A stretch of DNA of 64,000 nucleotides. Origin: Granulicella sp. S156 (GTDB taxonomy: Bacteria > Acidobacteriota > Terriglobia > Terriglobales > Acidobacteriaceae). Below are positions 38,269 through 46,487 of the stretch, one piece after another. The stretch's first letter is position 1. Every line of letters starts with the position of its first letter. The notes under the pieces were generated by a model, which made no database searches, was not told where the DNA came from, and worked only from the letters and a program-made list of their open reading frames with translations. The stretch lies in NCBI RefSeq assembly GCF_009766105.1, contig NZ_LMUH01000026.1, positions 72,683 through 136,682 of the forward strand. Reading direction: 5' to 3'. The translations under genes and the position numbers were made by a program.

Positions 38269-38356
38269 AGTGGACAAACCCTGCGAGTGCTGTTTTTCTT
38301 GGAAAAAAACAGCGTATAGACCTGTGACTCGCTCTACATCTATACGGGAGTTGCTC
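38246..38356. repeat. Nested inverted repeats spanning the tlyA-nadK junction
   Basis: Perfect 15-bp outer arms at 38246-38260 (inside the end of tlyA) and 38342-38356, sequence GAGCAACTCCCGTAT and its complement, separated by 81 bases. Inside lies a second hairpin at 38289-38313 (GCTGTTTTT / AAAAACAGC, 7-base loop) resembling an intrinsic terminator. Alternative folding could couple tlyA termination to nadK expression. Confidence 0.65.
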
Positions 38357-38388
38357 AGCATGACGCGGTTACACTTACACTACTCATA

Positions 38389-39249
38389 ATGCCGATAGCC
38401 GCCATCATCTCCAAGCCGCAAAAGCCCGAGCTGGAAACTCTCCTGCCCGAACTGATCACGTGGCTCAAAGAACACGAGTTCGACTCAGTTCTCGATCCTG
38501 AGAGTGCGGCCTACATTGGCCGCAGCAACGATGCTATCGAGCGGCCGGAGTTACCATGCCATGAACCCTCGATTGTGATCTCGCTCGGCGGTGACGGGAC
38601 TTTGCTCTCGGCGGCGCGGGCGTTTGCCAAGACCGATACCCCTATTCTCGGGGTCAATCTTGGCTCCCTCGGATTTTTGACCGAGGTGCCGCTGGCTGAG
38701 CTGTACATGACGTTTGAAGCATGGATGCAGGGCAAAGCCATCGTCGATGCGCGCAGCCTGATGCACGCGGAGCTTATACGCGATGGCCAGCCATTTCGTC
38801 AGTGGGACGCGCTGAATGACGTCGTGCTCTCCAAAGGCGCTATCGCTCGCATGGGTGAGTTTGCAATCGAACTAGACGGTCAATTCGTAGCCCGCTTCCG
38901 CGCCGACGGCGTCATCGTCTCCACACCTACCGGCTCAACAGCGTACACACTGGCAGCAGATGGCCCCATTCTGATTCCGAGTGTCGATGCGATGGTGCTT
39001 ACGGCGATCTGCCCGCACCTGCTTACGATTCGGCCGATTGTTGTTCCAGGAAGCTCCGAGATCTGCGTTTCGGTCGACGGGGTACCGCATGAGACGTATC
39101 TCACGGTCGATGGGCAGGAGGCCGTAGAACTGCTGCTCGACGATCGTATCCTCTGTCGACGGTCGGAGCGCAGCGTACATCTACTGCGGCTGCATCCGAA
39201 TGGGCTGTTCAACGTGTTGCGGTCGAAGTTGAGCTGGGGCGAGCGGTAA
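38389..39249 (+). CDS. nadK: ATP/polyphosphate-dependent NAD kinase
   Basis: Phosphorylates NAD+ to NADP+. A 286-residue protein with the kinase signature SLGGDGTLLSAAR and the NLGSLGFLTEV loop. The NDVVLSKG segment, the DGVIVSTPTGSTAYTLAADGP motif and the terminal beta-sandwich segment TIRPIVVPGSSEI are also typical. It is preceded by an unusual palindromic leader and no strong ribosome site, and it converges with the iron-uptake-type ABC operon a few bases downstream. Confidence 0.96.
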   Translation: MPIAAIISKPQKPELETLLPELITWLKEHEFDSVLDPESAAYIGRSNDAIERPELPCHEPSIVISLGGDGTLLSAARAFAKTDTPILGVNLGSLGFLTEVPLAELYMTFEAWMQGKAIVDARSLMHAELIRDGQPFRQWDALNDVVLSKGAIARMGEFAIELDGQFVARFRADGVIVSTPTGSTAYTLAADGPILIPSVDAMVLTAICPHLLTIRPIVVPGSSEICVSVDGVPHETYLTVDGQEAVELLLDDRILCRRSERSVHLLRLHPNGLFNVLRSKLSWGER

Positions 39250-39253
39250 GGCT

Positions 39254-40003
39254 CTACTTGCCCAAATGCACCACGTTCGACACTGGATGGCAGAACACTT
39301 TGCCGTGGCTCAGCGCAATCCTGCGTTGTGCCAGCGCAGCCATCTCCGGGTCGTGGGTCACCATTACGATGGTGTGTCCGTTGCTGTGCAGCTCCGTCAG
39401 AATCTCCGCCACAATGCGTTGATTGGCTGCGTCGAGATTGCCGGTTGGTTCGTCGGCCAGCAGGATCGGTGGGTCGTTGATGAGAGCACGAGCGATGCAG
39501 ACACGCTGCTGCTCACCCCCACTTAGTTCGCTGGGCAGATGATCGGCGCGATGGCCGAGACCGACGCGTTCGAGCGCCGCGCGCGCATCGTTTTCATGAG
39601 TCATGGAGTGAAAATACTGCGCCAGCATGACGTTTTCGAGTGCCGAGAGGTAAGGGATGAGGTGAAACTGCTGAAAGATGAATCCCACTTTGTCGGCGCG
39701 GAAGCGGTCAAGGTCGCCACCGCTCATTGCGTGGACTTCCGTGCTGTCGATGCGCAGCTTGCCGGCGGTCGGCGTGTCGAGGCAGCCGAGCAGGTTGACC
39801 AGCGTCGATTTGCCTGAACCAGAGGGTCCGGTGATGGCGACCCACTCGCCTGCACCGATGGTGAAGCTGGCATCGTTGAGCGCGTAGACCACTCCCGAAC
39901 GTGATGGGTAGACACGCGAGACGCCGAGCAGTTCAATGACCGGGGCCGCGCCTTCAAGCATCGCTTCAGCGTGTTGCCGTTGTGCTTCTGAGACCATCTT
40001 CAT
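39254..40003 (-). CDS. MacB/LolD-type ABC transporter ATP-binding protein
   Basis: A 249-residue ATPase. Walker [11 protein letters not shown]-loop [20 protein letters not shown], signature [15 protein letters not shown] and Walker [12 protein letters not shown] are all intact; the sequence belongs to the MacB/LolD/FtsE group that pairs with FtsX-like permeases. It is the last gene of a four-gene minus-strand operon with two FtsX-like permeases and an FTR1-DUF2318 protein, matching the ATPase (Cj1663-like) of the p19-associated iron locus of Campylobacter. It probably powers movement or folding of an exported factor, not iron itself, but this is unproven. Confidence 0.88.
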   Translation of the reverse strand: MKMVSEAQRQHAEAMLEGAAPVIELLGVSRVYPSRSGVVYALNDASFTIGAGEWVAITGPSGSGKSTLVNLLGCLDTPTAGKLRIDSTEVHAMSGGDLDRFRADKVGFIFQQFHLIPYLSALENVMLAQYFHSMTHENDARAALERVGLGHRADHLPSELSGGEQQRVCIARALINDPPILLADEPTGNLDAANQRIVAEILTELHSNGHTIVMVTHDPEMAALAQRRIALSHGKVFCHPVSNVVHLGK

Positions 40004-40008
40004 GGTTG

Positions 40009-41142
40009 TTATTCACCCTTCAGCAGTGCGGCTGGTTGCAGGCCGCGGAGCACACGTGCGGGAAACAGCGCTGCACACGCCGCGATCACCAGGTTCAAGA
40101 CTAAAACGAGCGGCAGCACCGACAGCCGAGGCCATGTGGCTGTGCCAAAATTCACCTCACCAATGGTCCAAGCCAGAGCCGATCCAAGGATATATCCGGC
40201 AACCACGCCGGCCGTGGCAATGGCCAGTGCTTCGAGCAGAAAGTGAGCGAATAGCTGGTTTTGTGACCCGCCCAGAGCCTTCATCAGCGCGAAGTCGCGG
40301 CGTCGTTCGAGCACACTAGCAGAAAGCGTTGCCAGCACGCTGACCGCGACGGTTAGTGCAATCAAGAGGACAGACCCGTACATCAGGGCATGGGTCTTGT
40401 CGACGATCCGCGATTCGCCTGCGACGAGTTGGCGTACAGGCTCGCTATGCAGTTGCGGCAGGTCATGCCGCAACTGGGATAGAACGGCGTTCACACGTTC
40501 TGCGCCGCCGGGAACCTGTATCTCGAGCACGCGAGGCTGCACGCCGGTCCAGCTCTCGAAGGCTGCAAGGGGCATATAGACGCGCGAGTCTTCATCTCCA
40601 CCTGTACTCAGGCGCCCCGCGCCATGCAGTGTGACAGGTTGTCCCGCATAAGTGAGAGTCACATCATGCTCGTTGGCGATGAAACCGGCTGCGCGCTGGC
40701 CGAGCAAGGCCTGATTCTGTTGTGTAGGCCATTCGTTGACCTTCCACCACTTGTCGAGCTTCTGCATCGTGGCGAAGTCCACACCAGCGACGACAACCGG
40801 AGTCTTCCGGTCGGTGGTTGCGATGACGTAGGCAATAGGCGCGGTAAGCGAGTTGGTTCCCGCGATGTCTTGGACTTGTGTGATCTCGTCGGGCGTAACG
40901 GCGTCGCTGGTCGCGGTCACGATGACGTTCGCGCCAAAGCTGCGGAACTCGCGATGCAGCTTAGCGTCGAGGTCGGCATAGAGCGTAAGGAGCGCCGTGG
41001 CAACGGCCGCGGAGACTGTCAACGCGGCCAGCGCAGAGAAACTGCGTGCGCGGCGATGTGCGAGCGAGCGCAAGAGCATTTGGGGAAGCGAGATCTTTGT
41101 GCCGCCGATGCGCTTTGTCGGGGAGGTTGAGGCCATGCTCAT
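40009..41142 (-). CDS. FtsX-like ABC permease (second)
   Basis: A 377-residue MacB-type permease with the first helix near residue 35 (SFSALAALTVSAAVATALL), a large periplasmic domain (about 60-245), and three C-terminal helices. Between the first and last helices come ERRRDFALMKALGGS and the usual helix-loop pattern of FtsX permeases. It overlaps the upstream permease gene by four bases (ATGA). With the first permease it likely forms a heterodimer driven by the downstream ATPase. Confidence 0.85.
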   Translation of the reverse strand: MSMASTSPTKRIGGTKISLPQMLLRSLAHRRARSFSALAALTVSAAVATALLTLYADLDAKLHREFRSFGANVIVTATSDAVTPDEITQVQDIAGTNSLTAPIAYVIATTDRKTPVVVAGVDFATMQKLDKWWKVNEWPTQQNQALLGQRAAGFIANEHDVTLTYAGQPVTLHGAGRLSTGGDEDSRVYMPLAAFESWTGVQPRVLEIQVPGGAERVNAVLSQLRHDLPQLHSEPVRQLVAGESRIVDKTHALMYGSVLLIALTVAVSVLATLSASVLERRRDFALMKALGGSQNQLFAHFLLEALAIATAGVVAGYILGSALAWTIGEVNFGTATWPRLSVLPLVLVLNLVIAACAALFPARVLRGLQPAALLKGE

Positions 41143-42452
41143 GCGTTGGACCTCAGCACGGTTGAGGGGTCCATGCGCAAGGCACTGCGGATCGATGCAG
41201 TGCTTCCGGCGATGGCAACCAGCAGTGCCATGGCCAGCACTACCGGCAGCAGCACAGGGTTGAATGCGTGTTCCATGGCGAAGCGTTGCGTGATGCCTGA
41301 GGGCTCACCGAAGATCTTTGCGGTAAGCAGCGCCGCCAGCAGTGAGCCGACGGCGTACCCGACAACACCTGCGATGAGTGCGAGCAGTCCGGCTTCAGCG
41401 TAGAAGAGGGAAGCGATGCGGCCTTTGCTCGCACCAAGCGAGCGCATCAGGCCAATCTCGGTGCGGCGTTCGAGCACAGCTGTTGCCATCGCCGCGGATA
41501 CCGCAACGGCAGCGGCCAGCAAGGCTGCTGCACTGACCAGCCACATCAGCCCGGCGATGCGTTCGAGGATCGTGCCTTCGCTCTGCTCCACCTGCCGTAC
41601 CTGCTGGGCCTCTGCTCCGGGAATGGCTTCGCGAATCTGGTAGGCGATGGAATTGGCGTAGGGGCGGCAGTACCAGATGTCACGCTGCTTGGGGGCAAGG
41701 CTGTCGGGGTCTTTGCGCGCAAAGGCATCTTCAGGCTTGGTGCGAGCGCTGACATCCACGCGAGAAACGGCGTCGGGAAGACCGGCATATTGCTGTAGCG
41801 AACTGAGAGAAAAGACAGCCTTTGTTTCGGTAGCGTCACCTGTAGTGAGAATGCCTGTCACCGTGGCGGGTTCAGCCACATCTGAGACACCCAACACCAT
41901 GAGGCGGTCGCCAATCGCTACCTTCAAGTCTTTCGCCAGTGCCGCACCGAGAACGATCTGATTGTTTTCCCGTGGCGCCGAACCCTGAAGCTTCCACCAC
42001 GGATGCAACTGCGTTGCGCCGGTAATCAGGCTGGATTTGGCACTGCCGAAGTTGTGCTGGAACCAGAAACCAACCGCAGGAACGGGAGCAGGAGGAACGG
42101 CATCCATTTTGCCAAGGCTGATGGTGGCATCCAACTCCGGACTCAATCCGGTGATATTGTTCGCCCAGAAAATACCGTGCAGCTTCTCGAGATCGCTCTC
42201 ATGCAGATATGCGCCGCCTGTCGCTGGCCGCAGCGTCTGGTCGCCGATCTTTACGTCGAGTGTGTCGGCCTTGGGGTAGACGGCGATGTTCGCGCCGTAG
42301 ACCGCGAGTTCGCTGTGGATGCGGTCGCCGATGGTTGTCGCTAGTGCGAGCATCGCGGTGACCGCGGTGGTGCCGAGCAGGATCGCAAGACCCGCGAGCA
42401 GCTTGCGCCGCCGCTGTCGCACGAAGCTCTCACCCAGCATCCGTAGAAACAT
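41139..42452 (-). CDS. FtsX-like ABC permease (first)
   Basis: A 437-residue permease. The opening LRMLGESFVRQRRRKLLAGLAILLG is the N-terminal helix of MacB-like permeases. A MacB periplasmic core domain follows, then the C-terminal three helices with the ERRTEIGLMRSLGAS coupling motif. It lies between the FTR1 gene (6-bp gap) and the second permease (4-base overlap), consistent with one operon. Resembles the paired permeases next to FTR1 in p19-type iron loci. Confidence 0.87.
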   Translation of the reverse strand: MFLRMLGESFVRQRRRKLLAGLAILLGTTAVTAMLALATTIGDRIHSELAVYGANIAVYPKADTLDVKIGDQTLRPATGGAYLHESDLEKLHGIFWANNITGLSPELDATISLGKMDAVPPAPVPAVGFWFQHNFGSAKSSLITGATQLHPWWKLQGSAPRENNQIVLGAALAKDLKVAIGDRLMVLGVSDVAEPATVTGILTTGDATETKAVFSLSSLQQYAGLPDAVSRVDVSARTKPEDAFARKDPDSLAPKQRDIWYCRPYANSIAYQIREAIPGAEAQQVRQVEQSEGTILERIAGLMWLVSAAALLAAAVAVSAAMATAVLERRTEIGLMRSLGASKGRIASLFYAEAGLLALIAGVVGYAVGSLLAALLTAKIFGEPSGITQRFAMEHAFNPVLLPVVLAMALLVAIAGSTASIRSALRMDPSTVLRSNA

Positions 42453-42458
42453 GAGGCG

Positions 42459-43718
42459 CTACTTTCCGAAGACTTTAACAAGTGGTTCGAGGTCGGTGCG
42501 GGCGATAACGATTTGACCGCCCTCGATCGTCGACTTCAAAGGAATTGGGTTGCAGCCGCCAGGCTGGCCCATCGAGCTTGCCACCAGCGGCGACGAGCAC
42601 ATCTTGCAGGTGATGCCTTGTTCCCCGATATAGAAGCCCACCGGCCCGCAGATAGAGCAGGCATCGGCGGCGGCGACCAGATTGCCGTCAGGTTTGCGAA
42701 AGAGCAGGAAACGTACTTCGGTGGACTTGCCGCCGTCGTCGATATGCACCGAGTAGCGATGCAGCTTGGTGTCGTTGATGTCTGCGGCGGGTACGGTCAC
42801 CTGCGAGCCGACCAGAGTGACCGGTGTGGCCGCGCTCAAGGCCGTCGAACTCTGCGCGTAGATGAACTCGGCTGTTGAGAGGAAGATAAAAAGGAAGCTG
42901 ATGATAACCACAGAGGTCATCCAGAGCCGTTCGCGCTTCGCGGTCCACTCCAGTTTGCGCCGGTCTGCGGGTGTGGCGTCTGCGGGAATTGTCTGAGGCG
43001 CACGGCTACGGTACTCAAACAGCACCATCAAGCCAGCCAGAGCGAGCATCGTCACGAAGAAAAAGAGGTCGTTGCGCACAATGGGACCGATGTAGCGCAT
43101 CTCGGCGGTACTGGAGGGGAGAACGCCGTTTTCGGAGAGCTCATGCAGACCGCTGACGAGGAGCTGAAAGACGACAAAGTAAAGGATGACTGTCGTGACC
43201 CGGAAAAAGCGCTTCAGGTTGATGCGTACGCTGCCGCGGATGAACAGGACACCAAACACGACGGCTGCCGCGATGCCGAGCAGTGTTCCTGTAAAGCTCA
43301 TCAGTTCCGTAGAATTGAGCGACACGCCTGCAAGGATGAGTACCGTCTCGACGCCTTCGCGCAGCACCATCAGGAAGACGAACATAAAGAGCCCGAAGCG
43401 GTTGCTGGTGAGCTTCGCGACCTTGGACTCGATCTCGCCCTTCATGCTGCGGGCTGTCTTGTGCATGAACCAGATCATGCCGACTACGAAGGCCGCAGCG
43501 ACGAGCATCACCCAGCCTTCGAAGATATCTTCATTGAACTGGGTGCGCGAGATGACAATGGCGACGCCGACGCTGGCGGCAACGGCTGAGAGAAGCGCCA
43601 CAAAGGCAGTCTTCTTGAGCTCACGACGGTCAATTTTGTCGAGATACGCGAAGATGATCCCGACGATCAGCGCCGCTTCGACACCCTCGCGGAGCGTGAT
43701 GATAAAGGCTTGCAGCAT
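42459..43718 (-). CDS. FTR1-family iron permease fused to DUF2318 domain
   Basis: A 419-residue membrane protein. The FTR1 part has seven-helix topology with two REGVE motifs (residues 10-14 and 120-124), the iron-translocating glutamate motifs of yeast Ftr1 and bacterial EfeU/FetM. The C-terminal roughly 120 residues after the last helix form a DUF2318-like domain with cysteines 354, 357, 371, 374 and 389 (CSICG, CKMCSS), which could bind a metal or Fe-S cluster. It leads an operon with two permeases and an ATPase. In other bacteria the partner periplasmic P19 protein accompanies such genes; none is present here. The start at 43718 is chosen for AGGA nine bases upstream; the earlier in-frame ATG is unsupported. 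Confidence 0.93.
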   Translation of the reverse strand: MLQAFIITLREGVEAALIVGIIFAYLDKIDRRELKKTAFVALLSAVAASVGVAIVISRTQFNEDIFEGWVMLVAAAFVVGMIWFMHKTARSMKGEIESKVAKLTSNRFGLFMFVFLMVLREGVETVLILAGVSLNSTELMSFTGTLLGIAAAVVFGVLFIRGSVRINLKRFFRVTTVILYFVVFQLLVSGLHELSENGVLPSSTAEMRYIGPIVRNDLFFFVTMLALAGLMVLFEYRSRAPQTIPADATPADRRKLEWTAKRERLWMTSVVIISFLFIFLSTAEFIYAQSSTALSAATPVTLVGSQVTVPAADINDTKLHRYSVHIDDGGKSTEVRFLLFRKPDGNLVAAADACSICGPVGFYIGEQGITCKMCSSPLVASSMGQPGGCNPIPLKSTIEGGQIVIARTDLEPLVKVFGK

Positions 43719-43936
43719 CCCAGTCTTTCCTAGCTGGGCAGGCCCGGGGTCCCTGGCGGGCGGCATTTTGCCCGTTGGGGTGGTCCATTCACTACCCGCG
43801 CTTGCGACGCAATAAATTCCGTCGTTGCAAACTTCATTCTAATTTGGACTAAATAGGTCGTCAATCGACGATGCGCAGCGATACGACGAAAACGAACCGT
43901 TATCGTCAGTGGAAAGCACTGTATTGAAGGGGATTA

Positions 43937-44013
43937 TGGTGCGCCCGGAAGGATTCGAACCTCCGACCTACTGGTTCGTAGCCAGGCGCTCTATCCAGCT
44001 GAGCTACGGGCGC
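43937..44013 (-). tRNA. tRNA-Arg (anticodon ACG)
   Basis: Cloverleaf with acceptor GCGCCCG / CGGGCGC, D-arm GCTCAGCTGGATAGAGC, anticodon loop CTACGAA (anticodon ACG) and T-arm with GTTCGAATC, encoded CCA at the 3' end. A C-T mismatch closes the top of the anticodon stem (27-43). ACG would read CGN arginine codons after A34 deamination. Confidence 0.95.
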
Positions 44014-44037
44014 ACATTGCAAGAACGCAACTAAACA

Positions 44038-44066
44038 AGAATACCCGATGAAAGAGTGGGAAGCAA
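44038..44066 (-). promoter_or_regulatory. Putative promoter of tRNA-Arg
   Basis: On the minus strand, -35 TTGCTT and -10 TATTCT with a 17-bp spacer, placed about 25 bp before the tRNA 5' end. Seen by inspection; no other promoter candidate is as well spaced here. Confidence 0.5.
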
Positions 44067-44090
44067 CTGATTGCCGTCCGTTTTCCTCAT

Positions 44091-44630
44091 TCAGATTGTC
44101 AGCAGATCCGCCCGCTTGCGCAGAATGGCTCGCAAGGCGTCCGTCGCCGATCGAATTTCGCTGAGATGTTCGAGAATCCACGCACTGCCACCATTCTGAG
44201 TCTGTCCGCGCAGTGCGGCTGCGATGATCACCAGCTCTTTGTCCACCTGGCCGAGTTGGAGCAGGGTATGAGCTTCATCCCGGTACCGTTGCCACATACG
44301 GTCGTTCTCCGGCACCGGTGCGGAACGTATCTGGGCAGCAATGGCAGTCAGCGCAGCGGCCTCCTCATCGATGGCTTTGGCTGTGCGCACGGCCTCGGGA
44401 TTCGGAAAGGGATTCTCTCGCGTGGGCGGCGGCAGGTGCTCATGGCGGTACTTGATTCCGGTGTTGACGACATCGGTGCGTGCGGCTGCCAGCAGTTCGC
44501 TCACCTTGCTGCGAACCAGCAGGTCGTCGGTACGTAACTGGTTCTCCATGCGATAGAAGTTGTAGCCCCAGCCATAGAAGAGGTTGACGGCAACTTGTTC
44601 GAATTCGTTGGTCTCATAGAAGTACGGCAT
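44091..44630 (-). CDS. Hypothetical protein, partner of SPFH gene
   Basis: A 179-residue soluble protein, mostly helical, without signal peptide or cysteine. It begins MPYFYETNEFEQVAVNLFYGWGYNFY, then LRTDDLLVRSKVSELLAAARTDV. Helix-rich segments with many Arg/Glu follow, and it ends ILRKRADLLTI. I do not recognise the family. It lies 66 bp downstream of the SPFH-domain gene in the same orientation, separated by a hairpin, and AGGTGG precedes its ATG, so joint function at a membrane microdomain is possible but only inferred. Confidence 0.75.
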   Translation of the reverse strand: MPYFYETNEFEQVAVNLFYGWGYNFYRMENQLRTDDLLVRSKVSELLAAARTDVVNTGIKYRHEHLPPPTRENPFPNPEAVRTAKAIDEEAAALTAIAAQIRSAPVPENDRMWQRYRDEAHTLLQLGQVDKELVIIAAALRGQTQNGGSAWILEHLSEIRSATDALRAILRKRADLLTI

Positions 44631-44655
44631 ACTGAACCACCTGTTTCTAAAGGCT

Positions 44656-44678
44656 GAGCCCCGGCGTGGCCGGGGCTC
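44656..44678 (-). terminator. Hairpin between the SPFH gene and its downstream neighbour
   Basis: Perfect 9-bp stem GAGCCCCGG / CCGGGGCTC with 5-base loop. Transcribed on the minus strand it follows the SPFH stop by about 20 bases and is followed by a short TTTAG run, so it could attenuate transcription into the next gene. Confidence 0.6.
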
Positions 44679-44696
44679 CGTAGTGCAAGTTTTCGA

Positions 44697-45527
44697 TCAC
44701 TTGATTTTCAGGGTTTTATCCAGCTCAAAGGTTCCCAGTGCCTGGCCGCCAATGTTGAACGGCAGTCCAGCCGCGGCGTTTGGCGCGGAGATCAGGCCCT
44801 TCTCTGCCATTTGCAGGGCAAGGTAATAGCGCACCGCCTGCTCGGGCTCGAGGCCGAAGGCCTTCAGGGAGATTAACTCCCGCATCCGCGCATCCTTGGG
44901 AAGCATCAGCAGCTTCACGTCGTTCAGCGCGATGCCATAGATCTTGAGCGTGGCGGCGAGGTGTTCCTTGATGAGCTCAACGATGTCGTGAACTTTTTCG
45001 TTGATTTGCTCGAGCGGGGTGACCTGGATGACCTGATTGATGGCCTGTTCCACCACGGGGCCGGCATATTCGGCTACTTCGCTGGCTGAAATGGACATGC
45101 CATCGAACGGCATATGCGTAATCAAGTCCAGCGCATCTTCGGTGCTGTCGATGTGGATGTAATAGTCAACCTGGTACTGCACTTCGGCCATCTCTTTGCT
45201 GGTGGCGATGCCGACACTGCTCAATAACAGCTTGCTGCGGTTGATGTAGATGACCTCATACACCCAGGGCGATGAGCCGCCGAAGAATCCCTGCGCGATG
45301 GAGCCGAGCAATGGTTTATCCGGAGTTTGGATGGAGTATTGGCCCGTCTCATAGACGGACAACACCGCGCCACGAGACTTCAAAATACAAAAATGATTGC
45401 TCTCGACCGTGAGCAACGAGCCACTGACGATGCTCTCGTCAATGATTTTGATGGCAACCGTTTTCCTGCCGAGTAGATCGGATCCATCTCGTGCGAGAGA
45501 GGTAATAACCTGCCGCGTAATAGCCAC
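44697..45527 (-). CDS. SPFH-domain protein
   Basis: A 276-residue protein of the stomatin/prohibitin/flotillin (SPFH) superfamily. A beta-rich first half (LGRKTVAIKIIDESIVSGSLL, ILKSRGAVLSVYETGQYSI) leads into the SPFH core with YQVDYYIHIDSTEDAL. A helical C-terminal part holds EYAGPVVEQAINQVIQVTPLEQINEKVHDIVE and the LKIYGIALNDVKLL segment. It has no obvious membrane helix, as in the virion-core-like SPFH subgroup. Such proteins scaffold membrane microdomains or envelope stress responses. GTG start with GAGG seven bases upstream. Confidence 0.85.
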   Translation of the reverse strand: MAITRQVITSLARDGSDLLGRKTVAIKIIDESIVSGSLLTVESNHFCILKSRGAVLSVYETGQYSIQTPDKPLLGSIAQGFFGGSSPWVYEVIYINRSKLLLSSVGIATSKEMAEVQYQVDYYIHIDSTEDALDLITHMPFDGMSISASEVAEYAGPVVEQAINQVIQVTPLEQINEKVHDIVELIKEHLAATLKIYGIALNDVKLLMLPKDARMRELISLKAFGLEPEQAVRYYLALQMAEKGLISAPNAAAGLPFNIGGQALGTFELDKTLKIK

Positions 45528-45637
45528 TTAAGTGCCTCGTATTGAAATACGAAGACGGAACCGCCACCCGAAGATGGGATCGCCTCGTTGGCAGAGAATT
45601 ATACGGTTGCCATGCACTTAGGGAGTTACAGGCTGAG

Positions 45638-45910
45638 CTAGGTTGCTGCGGGAGCGGCAACGGGTGCGGGTTCTGGCTGTGGTGGAATCAACGACACGCG
45701 ATCCACGACATCCAGGCCAGAACGGCGCAGCAACTGATGCACGATAGGCTCGGTGAGCCGAGTGGCGTCGTATTCCACACGCACGGTCTTTTCGGCCTCG
45801 CTGAACTCTACGCGCCGAATCCCGTAGACCTCGCGAATGCGTCCCAGGGCCATCATGGCGGCCTCATTGGGCGAGGCGCCGTAGCGATACATCACATCAA
45901 GCTGCGTCAT
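45638..45910 (-). CDS. Small conserved hypothetical protein, ferredoxin-like fold predicted
   Basis: A 90-residue protein, MTQLDVMYRYGASPNEAAMMALGRIREVYGIRR, then VEFSEAEKTVRVEYDATRLTEPIV and a Pro/Ala tail. The pattern of a strand followed by helix, two strands and helix with ...VRVEYDATR... resembles heavy-metal-associated (HMA) domains, but the CxxC is missing; it may use the same fold without binding metal. I recall similar small proteins in Acidobacteria. It stands between the TlpA-like gene and the SPFH gene on the same strand. Confidence 0.7.
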   Translation of the reverse strand: MTQLDVMYRYGASPNEAAMMALGRIREVYGIRRVEFSEAEKTVRVEYDATRLTEPIVHQLLRRSGLDVVDRVSLIPPQPEPAPVAAPAAT

Positions 45911-45944
45911 ACGGTGATTTTACCAGCGGCCGCAGCCGGTTCGA

Positions 45945-46466
45945 CTAACCTGCTGTCGAAAGCCTCTTCAGATAATCGACAATCTCGGGACTGGTCCAGT
46001 CCTGTGCGCTCACAAACTTGCGCCGTAGCATGCCCTGGCGGTCGATCACGTAGGTCTCAGGAATCTGTACAGTGCCGTACAGAGCGTTGATCCGTGCCGA
46101 AGGGTCCCGCACCGTCAGCAGGTCCACTTTGTTTTGCGTCAGAAATCGCTGATACGCGTCGGCGTCGTCATCAATGCTGATCGCGACGACTGTAATATCC
46201 GGCATATTGTGCTGCAGCAGCAGCAGGCTCGGCAGTTCTTCCACGCAGGGCGCACACCAACTCGCCCAGAGGTTCAGCAACACCACATGCCCGCGCAGCT
46301 TGCTCAGGTCCACCGTTCGCGTGCCATCAGACACCACAAACTGCGGAGCTGCCACGCCGATATTCCGCGGATGATTGCCGCGATCACACCCGGCCGCCAG
46401 CAGCGTCATCAAAAGCCCTGCGGCAAACATCCCTGCCTGTCGAATCCTAACCCGTCGTATACCCAT
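45945..46466 (-). CDS. TlpA/ResA-like thioredoxin-fold lipoprotein
   Basis: A 173-residue periplasmic reductase-type protein. The signal peptide ends in a lipobox LLAAGC (Cys27), so it is membrane-anchored. The thioredoxin-like domain has the active site WASWCAPCVEELPSL (CxxC), the VVAISIDDDADAYQRFL segment, and IPETYVIDRQGMLRR with the cis-Pro. ResA/TlpA proteins reduce apocytochrome c thiols or other periplasmic disulfides. The ATG is preceded by AGGA. The adjacent gene is divergent with only 21 bp in between. Confidence 0.9.
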   Translation of the reverse strand: MGIRRVRIRQAGMFAAGLLMTLLAAGCDRGNHPRNIGVAAPQFVVSDGTRTVDLSKLRGHVVLLNLWASWCAPCVEELPSLLLLQHNMPDITVVAISIDDDADAYQRFLTQNKVDLLTVRDPSARINALYGTVQIPETYVIDRQGMLRRKFVSAQDWTSPEIVDYLKRLSTAG

Positions 46467-46487
46467 TGCTTCCTATAATACGAAGCT

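Noticed and set aside
43841..43855. AATTT-ggact-AAAT dyad before the FTR1 gene as a Fur or DtxR box
   Set aside because: Symmetry is only four to five bases per arm and does not match a known consensus well enough.
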